The position numbers and the translations under genes were made by a program. This document shows positions 16,942-26,365 of a stretch of DNA of 64,000 nucleotides, piece after piece; the stretch's first letter is position 1, and the number at the start of each line of letters is the position of its first letter. The notes under the pieces are model-generated. The model ran no database searches. It was not told the origin of the DNA and saw only the letters and a list, made by a program, of their open reading frames with translations. Source of the stretch: Halovenus aranensis (lineage in GTDB: Archaea > Halobacteriota > Halobacteria > Halobacteriales > Haloarculaceae); the NCBI RefSeq assembly GCF_900100385.1, contig NZ_FNFC01000005.1:145680-209679 (forward strand), written 5' to 3'.

Positions 16942-18117
16942 ATGCGCGACGCCTACCTCATCGGCGCGGGCCAGACGGCGTTCGGGGCGTTTCCCGAGCG
17001 CAGTTACCGGGACCTGTTCGCCGAGGCCTACCAGCACGCCTGCGAGCGCGTCGACGGTGGAATCGAACCGGGAGATATCGACGAGGCAGTCGTCGGCTCG
17101 CTCGGCGTCGGCGGCCGCCAGCTCGGGCTCTCCGGCCCGGCGGTAACCGAACACGTCGGCCTCCACAACGTCCCCTGTACGCGGGTCGAAAACGCCTGTG
17201 CCGCCGGCGGGTTCGCACTCCGCCAGGCCGTCCAGGCCATTCGCAGCGGCATGGCCGACGTCGTGCTGGCGAGTGGCTTCGAGGTGATGTCCGATATGTC
17301 TGGCGACGTGACGAAATACTGGCTGGGCGTCAGCGGCGAGACCGAGTGGGAACGGCTGACCGGGACGACGTTCTCGGGCGTCTACGCACAGATGGCGAGT
17401 GCCTACCTCGACCGCCACGACGCGACCGCCGAAGACCTCTCGCGGGTGGCCGTCAAAAACCACGCCAACGGGGCGAAGAATCCGAAAGCCCACCTCGGCT
17501 TCGAGTGTTCACTCGAGGACGCCGTCGGCGCGCCCGAGGTTGCTGCGCCGCTGAACCTCTATCACTGCTGTCCGACCTCCGACGGGGCGGCAGTCGCACT
17601 GTTGGCAAGCGAGGACGTCGTCGAGGAGTACACCGACGAGCGAATCCGAGTTGCGGGCGTCGGCGCGGCAAGCGACCACGTCGGGCTGGCCGAGCGAGAC
17701 AGCTACGTCGGCCTCTCGGCGACCGAAACCGCCGCCGAGACGGCATACGACCGGGCAGGCGTCGACCCCTCGGCCCTCGATTTCGCCGAGATACACGACT
17801 GTTTTGCCATCGCGGAGTTACTTGCCTACGAGGACCTGGGCTTTTGTGACCGCGGCGAGGCGGCCCGACTGCTCCGTGACGGCGTCACCGACCCCGACGG
17901 CGACCTGCCGGTGAACACCTCGGGCGGGCTGAAATCGAAGGGCCACCCAATCGGCGCGACGGGGACCGGACAGGTGGTCGAGGCCTTCGACCAGTTCACC
18001 GGGCAAGCGGGCGACCGACAGCTCGCCGAGCCCCGCTACGGCCTCACCCACAACGTCGGTGGGAGCGGCGGCGCGACGGTCGTTCACGTCTTCGAGAACG
18101 AGGAGGTGGCAGAATGA
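16942..18117 (+). CDS. SCP2-type thiolase / acetyl-CoA C-acyltransferase family
   Basis: A 391-residue thiolase-fold protein that starts MRDAYLIGAGQTAFGAF. The nucleophile Cys is at residue 86 (VENACAAGGFAL), the family HPxGATG motif occurs in SKGHPIGATGTGQ, and the end carries HNVGGSGG, the His-type variant of archaeal and SCP2 thiolases. It should condense or cleave acyl-CoA. The next gene overlaps by 4 bases (ATGA), so the two are translationally coupled. In methanogens a similar thiolase forms a complex with HMG-CoA synthase and a DUF35 protein that passes acetoacetyl-CoA on, and the neighbour here combines both of those partners in one chain. Confidence 0.92.
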   Translation: MRDAYLIGAGQTAFGAFPERSYRDLFAEAYQHACERVDGGIEPGDIDEAVVGSLGVGGRQLGLSGPAVTEHVGLHNVPCTRVENACAAGGFALRQAVQAIRSGMADVVLASGFEVMSDMSGDVTKYWLGVSGETEWERLTGTTFSGVYAQMASAYLDRHDATAEDLSRVAVKNHANGAKNPKAHLGFECSLEDAVGAPEVAAPLNLYHCCPTSDGAAVALLASEDVVEEYTDERIRVAGVGAASDHVGLAERDSYVGLSATETAAETAYDRAGVDPSALDFAEIHDCFAIAELLAYEDLGFCDRGEAARLLRDGVTDPDGDLPVNTSGGLKSKGHPIGATGTGQVVEAFDQFTGQAGDRQLAEPRYGLTHNVGGSGGATVVHVFENEEVAE

Positions 18118-19523
18118 GCCGTATCGAGAGCGTCGGCACGTACGTCCCGCGGTATCGCCTGTCGGCCGAGACTGTCCGGGAAGCCTGGGGCCAGTTCCAC
18201 GGTGCCGGCATCACCGAGACGGCGGTTCCGGGTGCCGACGAAGACACGCTGACGATGGGTTACGAGGCCGCCTCGCGGGCGCTCGCGGCTGGGAGCGTCG
18301 ACCCGAGAGGGGTGGACCGCCTGCTCGTCGCAACGACGACGCCCCCGACAGAAGAGGAGGCGATGGGGCCTCGCCTCGTTAGCATGCTCGGGCTGGGAGC
18401 GGCGACGCAGACCCGCCAGCTCACCGGGAGCACGCGGGCCGGCGTCGAGGCGCTGGTGGCCGGCACACAGACAGACCAGACGACACTCGTCGTCGCGACT
18501 GACGCCCCTCGGGGCTCCCCAGACGGCGAACACGAACACGCAGGTGGTGCCGGCGCGTTCGCGGCGGTACTCGCGCCGTCGGCCCCGGGCGAGATACCGG
18601 CACACGCAGACCACGTCGACCCGCATCCGGGAACGCGCTTTCGTCCCGCCGGCTCAGCAGAGACGACGGGGCTTGGTGTCACCGACTACGACCGCTCGGC
18701 GTTCGTCGAGACAGTCGGCCAGGCAGTCGACACACTCGATATCGACCCGAGCACGGCCGACGCGGTCGCCCTGCAGTCACCGAACGGCAAACTCCCCTAC
18801 CGCGCGACAGGGCGACTCGGCGTCGAGGCCGACACAATCCAGCGGGGGACAGTCGTCCACGAGGTCGGAGACGCCGGCACAGCAGGACCGCTACTCGGGC
18901 TGGCGACCGCGTTCGCTGACGGTGCCGAGCGCGTGCTCGTCGTCGGCTACAGCGACGGCGCGACAGCCGCGGTCGTCGAAGACGGTGGCGTGACACACAC
19001 ACCGACGGGAGACACCGAGACTGTCGACCTCTCGTATGGCGAATACCTGCGCATGCGCGGCGAGATTACGAGCGGCGAGCCAGACGGCGGCGGTGCCTAC
19101 GTCAGCGTTCCGAGCTGGAAGCGAACACTCGCCCAGCGACACCGTCTGGTCGCCGGTCGCTGCCCTGACTGTGATGCGCTCTCGTTCCCGCCCGAGGGTG
19201 CCTGTCAGGGCTGTCACACGCTCGTCGAGTACGACTCCGTCGAGCTTCCCGGCACCGGTACCGTCGAGGCGGTAACGGCAATCGGTCAGGGCGGCGCACC
19301 CACAGAGTTCGTCGAGCAACAGGCCCGGAGTGGCACGTACGTCAGCGCCGTCGTCGCACTCGACGGTCCCGACGGCGAACAGACGGTGTCGATTCCCGCG
19401 CAGGTCGTCGGCGTCGACCCCGATGCGGTCGACATCGGCGACAGACTCACCGCGACGGTGCGACGTCTCTACACGCAGGAAGAGGTCACGCGATACGGCT
19501 TCAAAATGCTCCCGGCAAAGTGA
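18114..19523 (+). CDS. HMG-CoA-synthase-like protein fused to DUF35 (zinc ribbon + OB fold), active-site residues replaced
   Basis: A 469-residue fusion. Residues 1 to about 330 follow archaeal HMG-CoA synthase (MSRIESVGTYVPRYRL, then SPNGKLPYRATGRLG). Residues 331-469 are a DUF35 domain with zinc-ribbon cysteines at 350, 353, 364 and 367, then an OB fold (VEAVTAIGQGGAPTEF). At the positions where archaeal HMGS has catalytic Glu, Cys and His, this protein has Thr75, Thr107 and Gln221. Condensation by the normal ping-pong route therefore seems impossible. It is coupled to the thiolase (ATGA overlap) and probably acts as a scaffold or acyl-CoA-holding subunit. The fusion itself may be common in haloarchaea; I cannot check. 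Confidence 0.88.
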   Translation: MSRIESVGTYVPRYRLSAETVREAWGQFHGAGITETAVPGADEDTLTMGYEAASRALAAGSVDPRGVDRLLVATTTPPTEEEAMGPRLVSMLGLGAATQTRQLTGSTRAGVEALVAGTQTDQTTLVVATDAPRGSPDGEHEHAGGAGAFAAVLAPSAPGEIPAHADHVDPHPGTRFRPAGSAETTGLGVTDYDRSAFVETVGQAVDTLDIDPSTADAVALQSPNGKLPYRATGRLGVEADTIQRGTVVHEVGDAGTAGPLLGLATAFADGAERVLVVGYSDGATAAVVEDGGVTHTPTGDTETVDLSYGEYLRMRGEITSGEPDGGGAYVSVPSWKRTLAQRHRLVAGRCPDCDALSFPPEGACQGCHTLVEYDSVELPGTGTVEAVTAIGQGGAPTEFVEQQARSGTYVSAVVALDGPDGEQTVSIPAQVVGVDPDAVDIGDRLTATVRRLYTQEEVTRYGFKMLPAK

Positions 19524-19528
19524 ACGGG

Positions 19529-21421
19529 TCAGCCCTGCCAGGGGTCGGCTAACTCGACGCCGGTAACCTCGAACCGTGCGCCGCCCTCGGTTCCGTCAGT
19601 GATGGTTATCTCCCAGTCGTGAGCTTCGACTATCGTCTCGACGATGTGGAGACCGAACCCGGTCCCGTCCTCGGCCGTCGAGTAGCCGACCTCGAACACC
19701 TGGTCGCGCTCTGCGGGCGGGATTCCCGGGCCGTCATCGTCGATGTAGAACCCGTCTGGGAGGTCACCGACGGTGACAGTCACGTCACGGCTTGCGTGCT
19801 CGTGGGCGTTCCGGAGGAGGTTCTCGAACAGCCGCTGGAGGCGGTGGTCGTCGGCGTATATCTCCCGGTCGGTCTGGACGGTCAGCGTCGAGTCCGGTCC
19901 CGCGACCCGCTCCCAGCAGCGGTCGACGAGCTCCGGCAGCGAGACCGTCGTCAGGTCAATCGAGGTATCGCCCTCTCTGGCGAGGGTCAGCAGGTCGGTG
20001 ATGATGGCTTCCATCCTGTCGAGGGCGCGCCCGACGGCCTCGACGTGCTCGTCGCTGTGCTCCTGTTCGACGAGTTCGAGCTGCGTGTTCGCCGCGTTTA
20101 GCGGGTTTCGCAGGTCGTGTGAGACGAGATTGGCGAACTCGCCGAGACGCTGGTTCTGTCGTTCGAGCTCCGTGCGGTACTGCTGGCGTTCGATTTCGTA
20201 GCCGACCCAGCGGGAGGCGAGCTCGACGAACGTTCGTTCGCTCTCGGTAAAGTCACGGGACCGAGGGGAGTCCGACGCGAAACAGAGGGTCCCGTAGAGT
20301 TCGTCGTTGACGATTATTTTTCCGCCGAGATAACAGCCGAGCTGGAAGGTGTCGTACGCCGGGTCGTCACCCCACCCGTCGGCGAGGGCGTCGAAGACGG
20401 CGAGCAGGCCGTCAGACTCGATTGTCCGCCTGCAGTACGACTCCTCGAGCGGACACTGCTCGCCGGGCTGGAGAAGCTCGTGGTCCCCGCGAGAGGCTTC
20501 GATGAGCTGTGTCTCGTCGGTAATCTGGGTGAGAAAGCCGTACGGGAGGTCGAGACGGCGACAGCCGAGTTCGAGTATCCGGTCGAGTCGGTACTCGAAG
20601 GAGTAGCCGCTGTCGGACCCAAGCACGTACAGGTCGTGCAGAACCTCGACGGTGTCTTCCAGTTCGTCGATGGCGCGGCGTTTCTCGGTGACATCTTGGA
20701 AGAAGACAGACAGCCCCGTCTCCGAGGGGTAGACATTCACCTCGAACCAGGTGTCGAGTGGTTCGTAATAGGCCTCGAAGGTAGCCGTCTCACCGGTCTC
20801 GAAGGCCTGTTCGTATTTTTCGTAAAATCGCGTCCCGACTATCTCGGGAATCTCGTCCCAGATGCGTCGTCCCTGCAGGTCGGTGAACGAGAGGTCCGCT
20901 CCGATGGCCTCACGGATTATCTCGTGGGCCTGCTCGTTGAGATACGTAAACCGCCGATTACCGTCGAGGGCAAAGAAGGCGTCAGTCATCCGGTCGAGGA
21001 TGTCAATACGCCCGCCCTGGCCGCGAAACGTCTGTTCTCGGAGGTCGCTAACTTCGAGAAGTATGACGGTGCCATCTGCTACAGACAGGGTCGCCGTACT
21101 GAGCGTGACTGGAACCGGTTCGCCGTCACTGGTGCTCATCGCCCACTCGAAGGTCTGGTCGCCCGCCGTTGCCGTCTGCTGAACCTGCTCACAGAGAGTC
21201 GCCTCCGTAGCAGGCGCAACAGCCGAGTCAAGCTCAGCCAGCGAGCACTCTTGTAATTGGTCATGGGAGTATCCGAGCAGGTCACAGGCCGTGTCGTTAC
21301 AGCCGAGTATCGCATCCGCGTCGTGGTCGTAGAGCAGTAGGCTGGTATCGACCGAATCGTAGACCTGGCGAAGCAGCTCGTCGTCGATGTGACCCACATC
21401 ATCACTGCCACTACCGGCCAT
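19529..21421 (-). CDS. sensor histidine kinase (PAS-PAS-GAF-HisKA-HATPase)
   Basis: About 630 residues from ATG 21421 ([16 protein letters not shown]); the upstream extension looks non-coding. Two PAS domains come first (about 20-130, and about 140-260 with [17 protein letters not shown]). A GAF domain follows (about 285-430), then the phospho-acceptor helix with [19 protein letters not shown] (His in the H box). The ATPase has [25 protein letters not shown] and GTGFGLHIV boxes. There are no membrane helices, so it senses a cytoplasmic cue, perhaps redox or small molecules. No response regulator is adjacent, which is usual in haloarchaea. Confidence 0.92.
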   Translation of the reverse strand: MAGSGSDDVGHIDDELLRQVYDSVDTSLLLYDHDADAILGCNDTACDLLGYSHDQLQECSLAELDSAVAPATEATLCEQVQQTATAGDQTFEWAMSTSDGEPVPVTLSTATLSVADGTVILLEVSDLREQTFRGQGGRIDILDRMTDAFFALDGNRRFTYLNEQAHEIIREAIGADLSFTDLQGRRIWDEIPEIVGTRFYEKYEQAFETGETATFEAYYEPLDTWFEVNVYPSETGLSVFFQDVTEKRRAIDELEDTVEVLHDLYVLGSDSGYSFEYRLDRILELGCRRLDLPYGFLTQITDETQLIEASRGDHELLQPGEQCPLEESYCRRTIESDGLLAVFDALADGWGDDPAYDTFQLGCYLGGKIIVNDELYGTLCFASDSPRSRDFTESERTFVELASRWVGYEIERQQYRTELERQNQRLGEFANLVSHDLRNPLNAANTQLELVEQEHSDEHVEAVGRALDRMEAIITDLLTLAREGDTSIDLTTVSLPELVDRCWERVAGPDSTLTVQTDREIYADDHRLQRLFENLLRNAHEHASRDVTVTVGDLPDGFYIDDDGPGIPPAERDQVFEVGYSTAEDGTGFGLHIVETIVEAHDWEITITDGTEGGARFEVTGVELADPWQG

Positions 21422-21459
21422 AGCAGTATCTTCCCGACGGTCGTTCAAAAAACTATGTT

Positions 21460-22593
21460 TCACGCAGGGCGCTCGAACACCGCGGCGACACCCTGCCCGA
21501 AGCCGACACACATCGTCGCCAGTCCGAACTGGCCCTCGCGTCGGCGGAGTTCGTGTAGTAGCGTCGTCGTGATGCGCGCTCCCGAACAGCCCAGCGGATG
21601 GCCGAGCGCAATTGCGCCGCCGTTGACGTTCAGCCGGTCGGACGGTATCCCGAGTTCGCGCCGACAGTAGATACTCTGTGAGGCAAACGCCTCGTTCAAC
21701 TCCACGAGGTCGAGGTCCTCGACAGCGAGGTCAGTACCGGCAAGTGCCTCTCTGGTCGCTGGCACCGGCCCAGTCCCCATAACCCGTGGGTCGACACCCG
21801 CGACACCGCGGGAGTGGACCCGGGCGAGAATATCGAGGTCGTGTTCGCGGGCGTACGCCGCACTGGTGACGAGCATCCCCGCTGCACCGTCGGTCAGCGG
21901 CGAGGCGTTGCCCGGTGTGACTGTCGCGGCGTCGTCGTCGGCAAAGACCGTCGGCAGGTCTGCGAGCGCGTCCATCGATGTCGACTCCCGTGGCCCTTCG
22001 TCAGTTTCGACGGTCCCGTCGTCAGTCTCGACAGGGACGATTTCGTCGTCGAACCGGCCTGAATCACGGGCCTCGACTGCGCGCTCGTGTGAGCGCAGAG
22101 CAAATCGGTCCTGTTCCTCCCGACTGATGTCGTGTTCGCGAGCCACGCGCTCGGCCGTCGCGCCCATCGGCAACTCGTCGGCGTCGTACCGCTTCTCGAT
22201 ACCCGGGTGGAGCCAGTCCGAAAACGGCACACGGCTCATGTGCTCGACGCCGGCGACCGGGACCACGTCGCCGTCGCCCGCTTCGACCGCTCGGGCCGCA
22301 TCGACCAGCGCCGTCAGCGAGGAGCCACACAGCCGGGTCAGCGTCGCTCCGGGTACCGACTCGGGAAAGCCACCGGCGAGCAGCGACTGTCTGGCGAGGT
22401 TGCGTCCCTGTTCGTTCTCCTGATTCGCACAGCCGAGCCGGAAGTCGTCCCACTCGGCTGCCGGGACGCCGGTGCGTTCTTCCAGCGCCGAGAGGACCGT
22501 GACGACGAGGTCCTCGGGGTAAGTCTCTGCCAGCCCGCCGTCTTTGCGTGCCTGTGGCGTCCGGACCGCGTCGACGATGACAGCGTCAGTCAT
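21460..22593 (-). CDS. thiolase family acetyl-CoA C-acyltransferase
   Basis: A 377-residue classical thiolase. The nucleophile lies in [15 protein letters not shown] (about residue 86). NEAFASQ, the HPLGCSGAR segment with the active-site His, and the C-terminal CVGFGQGVA with the second Cys are all present, so the full catalytic set is intact. It degrades 3-ketoacyl-CoA in beta-oxidation or makes acetoacetyl-CoA. A gap of about 40 bases separates it from the histidine kinase start on the same strand. It is distinct in type from the SCP2-like thiolase at 16942. Confidence 0.93.
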   Translation of the reverse strand: MTDAVIVDAVRTPQARKDGGLAETYPEDLVVTVLSALEERTGVPAAEWDDFRLGCANQENEQGRNLARQSLLAGGFPESVPGATLTRLCGSSLTALVDAARAVEAGDGDVVPVAGVEHMSRVPFSDWLHPGIEKRYDADELPMGATAERVAREHDISREEQDRFALRSHERAVEARDSGRFDDEIVPVETDDGTVETDEGPRESTSMDALADLPTVFADDDAATVTPGNASPLTDGAAGMLVTSAAYAREHDLDILARVHSRGVAGVDPRVMGTGPVPATREALAGTDLAVEDLDLVELNEAFASQSIYCRRELGIPSDRLNVNGGAIALGHPLGCSGARITTTLLHELRRREGQFGLATMCVGFGQGVAAVFERPA

Positions 22594-22714
22594 TACTCGT
22601 GATTCGTGACCATATCGGGAGTAAATTTCGGCTCGATACCCCGACCGTCGCTGTGACCGGGCACCGGCCAGCGGTCCGCGACCGTACCCAACCTGGTTGG
22701 CGTCGAACCGCCGG

Positions 22715-23140
22715 CTACCGCTCGATGTCGACGACGGTAGAGACGCGAGCGTTCTCCTTGAGTGTCAGGCCGGCACCCCCCACAGAGAGGGGAACGCGGT
22801 CGAGGGTCGTGAGCCGGAGCGTCGGATGGAACGCCCCACGCGCCAAGAGTTCGTCTCTGGTCTGGAGGGTCACCGTCGCCGCCTCGGCGGCAATCGACTC
22901 GTTGTATTCGAGCAGGTACTGCCCGGCATCGAGTGTCCACCACTCGTAGTCGTCGTCGGCGTTTCGTTTCCCGCTCTCGTGGGGGGACAACTCGGCGGCT
23001 TCGAGTTCGCCGCCGCCGAAATCGACGCGCCCGGGGCCAGTAATCTCGTAGACCTCGGAGACGGTCAAATCGACGCCGCGCCCCTCGGTCTGGGTCGGTT
23101 CGTGGACGATACCGTCGAGAACGTCGGTAGAGGCCACCAT
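22715..23140 (-). CDS. dCTP deaminase/dUTPase-fold protein, divergent
   Basis: A 141-residue protein from ATG 23140 (MVASTDVLDGIVHEPTQT). The run GRGVDLTVSEVYEIT, then WWTLDAGQYLLEYNE, then the ARGAFHPTLRLT strand resembles the trimeric dUTPase/dCTP deaminase beta-barrel. The clear catalytic motifs (the RSS loop and the Asp of motif 3) are weak or missing. It may bind nucleotides without the standard hydrolysis or be a haloarchaeal subfamily. It is downstream of, and in the same direction as, the flavin-like fragment and transporter. Confidence 0.55.
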   Translation of the reverse strand: MVASTDVLDGIVHEPTQTEGRGVDLTVSEVYEITGPGRVDFGGGELEAAELSPHESGKRNADDDYEWWTLDAGQYLLEYNESIAAEAATVTLQTRDELLARGAFHPTLRLTTLDRVPLSVGGAGLTLKENARVSTVVDIER

Positions 23141-23163
23141 AGACCGAAGTGAGCCGGGAAACA

Positions 23164-23667
23164 CTAAATACTGCCCCGGAGAGTCTCGCGCCGCCGTCGG
23201 TATCGTTCGAGGGCGAGCGTGACCGACTCAGAGGCACAGAGCGCGTCGACCAGCGCGGCGACTGCTCCGAGTCCCACCGCCGTCGCTCGAACCGATCCTC
23301 CAGCGACAGGGGAGACGACGGCGACCCGGGGGCGGTCCCGGCCGTCGAGACGGTCGCCGGTCGCATCGACCACCAAGTCGTAGTATGCCGTCTCGCCGTC
23401 GTCCTTCTGGACACGGACGCCAAGTCGGTTGCTGTCGAGTCCATCGAGGGGTTCGGCACGGCCGACCGTCGCGGGGAGTCTCGGTTCCAAGCAGCCGCCC
23501 CCCTCGGTCGGTGCAACCGCCGTCTCGACGCCACTGGCATCGAGCAGCGTCGCGAGAAGACAGCCAGCAACGGTATGCCCGAGTACCAACACCCGTCGCT
23601 TCCCGGGTGGCTCAGGGGCAGAAGGTGGCGACTCGGCTGCGTTTTTGTTGTAATTTTCTGTATACAT
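23164..23667 (-). CDS. short FAD-monooxygenase-like protein, possibly truncated
   Basis: A 167-residue protein. A Rossmann strand-helix-strand begins VLVLGHTVAGCLLATLLDAS, then an ATGD motif (LVVDATGD) as in FAD-dependent oxidoreductases. The tail VALVGDAAHA-like region of full-length monooxygenases is represented by RVAVVSPVAGG and a terminal RYRRRRETLRG. Full-length relatives have about 350-400 residues, so the substrate-binding half is absent. It could be a decayed gene or a compact family. It begins 30 bases after the MMPL transporter stop on the same strand, so it may be co-transcribed. Confidence 0.55.
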   Translation of the reverse strand: MYTENYNKNAAESPPSAPEPPGKRRVLVLGHTVAGCLLATLLDASGVETAVAPTEGGGCLEPRLPATVGRAEPLDGLDSNRLGVRVQKDDGETAYYDLVVDATGDRLDGRDRPRVAVVSPVAGGSVRATAVGLGAVAALVDALCASESVTLALERYRRRRETLRGSI

Positions 23668-23696
23668 ATGCCGATGTGTCGTGGTTCGAGGACAGC

Positions 23697-26174
23697 TCAG
23701 TCGGTCGCGGCGGGCTCTGTGGACTGTGCTGGCTGTGGTTCGGTCCCGCTGTGGTGCCACCAGAGAGCGAGCGCGCTGGGGAGGACGAAGACACTGACGA
23801 GGAACGCGGCAAACAACGCGAGAACGACGAGCAGACCGAAGCTCTCGATTTGCGGGTGTGGGTGTATAAGCAGTGCCAAGAAGGCGCCGCCGGAGCTAAG
23901 CGCGCTGCCGAACAGCGCACCCCCGGTACCGGTCACCGCGGTTTCGAGCGCGTCGAAGCCCGACTGCCCGTGGTCGAGTTCCTGCAGGAACCGGTCGGTG
24001 ATATGGATGTTGTAGTCGATGCCGAGGCCGACGACGAGGCTCATCAACAGCGCCGTCAGCAGCGTCAGGGGGACATCGAGGACGGCCATCCCGCCGACGA
24101 CGAGCCCGGTGACGAGCGTAATCGGAAGCGCGGTCACGGCACCGACAGCGGCACTGTCGTGGATAGACCGGAAGACGACGACGAGCCCGGCCGAAACCGC
24201 AGCGAGTGCGAGTACCAGTACGCGGAGGATGCCGTCAGTGACCTCGTCGAGGCCGGCGTCCATGACGATAGCGTTACTCACGGCGGTCGCCGTCAGCGCC
24301 GAGTGCTGGGCGTCGATGTCGGCAGCCATCGCCTGTATGTCCTCTGTCCGGTCGTCACCGAAGCCAGCGCTCTCGGCAGGTCCGACAGCGCGCAGCGAAC
24401 GGTACTCCCCGTCTGCCCGCTCGACGACCTGGCCCGCCCGTTCGGGTGCAACGGCATAGAGGTGGTCGTACACCGTCTCAAGCCCGGTGTCGGGGACTCC
24501 GTCACCGTTCGTATCGGCGTCGGCGACGGTCTCGGCGAAGTCGGCGTCTTCGGCCGCGACCGACCGTATCACTGTCATCGGCGACAGTCGTTCCGTCGAC
24601 GGGTTCTGGGGCGTGAATGCCCCCGAGCCAGTCGCCTCGCTCACCGTATCGAGTGCGTCGTCGGCGGTCACGTCGCCCTCGACGAGTAGCTGGAACCGCG
24701 CGCTCTGGTCGGCAGCGACCGCGCTGAACGACGACTGGACGTACTGCTGGTTCCGGTTGAATTCGGGGTCCTCCCAGGCGAGAGGGCCGGGGAGTTGCTG
24801 TTTCCACTCGGCGGCGGGCTCGGTCTGTTGCTGGAAGTTCTCCTCGTCGAGCGTCGTCCAGGCGACACCGCCGGCGGCACCGGCTATCACCGCGACGACG
24901 AGCACCACCGGTGCTGCGCGTTTCGCGAGGACGACGGCACTCCGGAGCGCCGGGCCGACGAGCGCTCCGTGTCCGAGTGGGTCGGCGTGCCTGTCGATGC
25001 CGACCCGTTCGAGCGTGCCGTCGATACTGATTTTCAACGCTGGCACGAGCGTCGTGAACACGACGAGGGCCGAAGCCACGCCGAGCGTGATGCCGACACC
25101 GAGGTTCCGAATCGTCCCCACCGGGTTGACGACGTTCGAGAGGAAGCCGATTGCGGCGGTGACCGTTACCAGGCCGAGAGCGACGGCAACCGAACGGACG
25201 CCGCGGTTCATCGATTCCCTGATGCCGTCGTCTGGGCCGCGTTGCTCTCTGTATCGGTTGAAGACGTGGAAGCTGAAGTCGATACTCAGCCCCGTAATCA
25301 ACACCGGCCCGATTATCATCGTCATCCCGGCACCGATACCGAGCCACCCGAGAATTCCGAACATCCACAGCACCGACACGAGGACGCCGACGAGACCGAC
25401 GATGACGTCGACAATATTCCGGTACGTGACTGCAAGTACGCCGAGGACGAGCACCAGCGCAATCGGGACGACGAGTTGCATCGTGTTCTCGTTGAGCTGT
25501 GCGCTCGCCTCGCTCGCGGCGTGTTCACCGAGCGTGAAATACCCCGGCCGGCCTCCGGCTTCGGCAAAGAGTGCGTGCTGTGCGTCGCTCGGCGGGCCCT
25601 CCTCGGACGCGAACTGGAACAGCAGCCGCGTGCTCTCTGCGCTCGCCGTTCCCGGTTCGTAGCTGTCGGGTAACAAACCGAGCAGGTCGCTGTCATCGGC
25701 AGATAGTGTTGCTTCGATGGCGTTCTCGACCGCCTCGGCGCTCGCGGCATCGAGCGTCGCCCGCTGCTCGTCGAGTGAGCCCCCCTCGCCAGCGAGGGTC
25801 GTCGCGACGGCGCTGGCGATACTGTGTGGCTCACCCACGAGCGTTCCGGCGACCGAGTCGTTGTCGAGAACTGCCTGTTGGTACTCGATGGACTCAAGCA
25901 GGCTCCCTTTCGAGAGAGCGTTCCCCGATTGGTCGCGGACGTAGACGGCCGAAACCGCCGTCTGATTGTCGTTGCGGTAGTTCTCTTCGATATAGTCGGC
26001 TGCAGTCGATGCCGCTGTCTCCGGGAACAGGTCGTCCTGCTCCGCCTGGCTCTCGGTGTCCAACTGCCCCATCCCGACCACCATCCCGGCGGTCAACAAG
26101 ACCATCACGAGGATGACGACCCTGTTGTGGGTCGTCACCAGATCGACGAGCCTGTCGAATACGCGTCGTATCAT
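23697..26174 (-). CDS. RND superfamily (MMPL/patched-like) transporter
   Basis: An 825-residue membrane protein with the classic duplicated layout. An N-terminal helix (VILVMVLLTAGMVVGMG) leads into a ~200-residue extracellular domain. A five-to-six helix bundle follows, including IGPVLITGLSIDFSFHVFNR with the sterol-sensing-like GxxxDY/F core. A second helix and extracellular domain lead to a second bundle (SLVVGLGIDYNIHITDRFL). Acidic residues in helix 4 of each half would carry protons. It likely exports lipids, isoprenoids or hydrophobic compounds. A CTTATATGG box lies about 28 bases before the start. The regulator at 26366 lies immediately upstream. Confidence 0.92.
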   Translation of the reverse strand: MIRRVFDRLVDLVTTHNRVVILVMVLLTAGMVVGMGQLDTESQAEQDDLFPETAASTAADYIEENYRNDNQTAVSAVYVRDQSGNALSKGSLLESIEYQQAVLDNDSVAGTLVGEPHSIASAVATTLAGEGGSLDEQRATLDAASAEAVENAIEATLSADDSDLLGLLPDSYEPGTASAESTRLLFQFASEEGPPSDAQHALFAEAGGRPGYFTLGEHAASEASAQLNENTMQLVVPIALVLVLGVLAVTYRNIVDVIVGLVGVLVSVLWMFGILGWLGIGAGMTMIIGPVLITGLSIDFSFHVFNRYREQRGPDDGIRESMNRGVRSVAVALGLVTVTAAIGFLSNVVNPVGTIRNLGVGITLGVASALVVFTTLVPALKISIDGTLERVGIDRHADPLGHGALVGPALRSAVVLAKRAAPVVLVVAVIAGAAGGVAWTTLDEENFQQQTEPAAEWKQQLPGPLAWEDPEFNRNQQYVQSSFSAVAADQSARFQLLVEGDVTADDALDTVSEATGSGAFTPQNPSTERLSPMTVIRSVAAEDADFAETVADADTNGDGVPDTGLETVYDHLYAVAPERAGQVVERADGEYRSLRAVGPAESAGFGDDRTEDIQAMAADIDAQHSALTATAVSNAIVMDAGLDEVTDGILRVLVLALAAVSAGLVVVFRSIHDSAAVGAVTALPITLVTGLVVGGMAVLDVPLTLLTALLMSLVVGLGIDYNIHITDRFLQELDHGQSGFDALETAVTGTGGALFGSALSSGGAFLALLIHPHPQIESFGLLVVLALFAAFLVSVFVLPSALALWWHHSGTEPQPAQSTEPAATD

Positions 26175-26365
26175 CGTGCCAGAACAGAGAGGAGTGATCC
26201 ATATAAGTACTATCGAATATTTTATATATTAACAGAACCGTCACAAAATCTCACTTGAGTAGATTGGCGGGCTATATCGGTATTTCAGCTGGTCTTTCCG
26301 AGTATCGTCGATCTGGCATAGAGAGGGTAAACGCGGTTTTTGTAGTAATATCTATACGTTAACGG

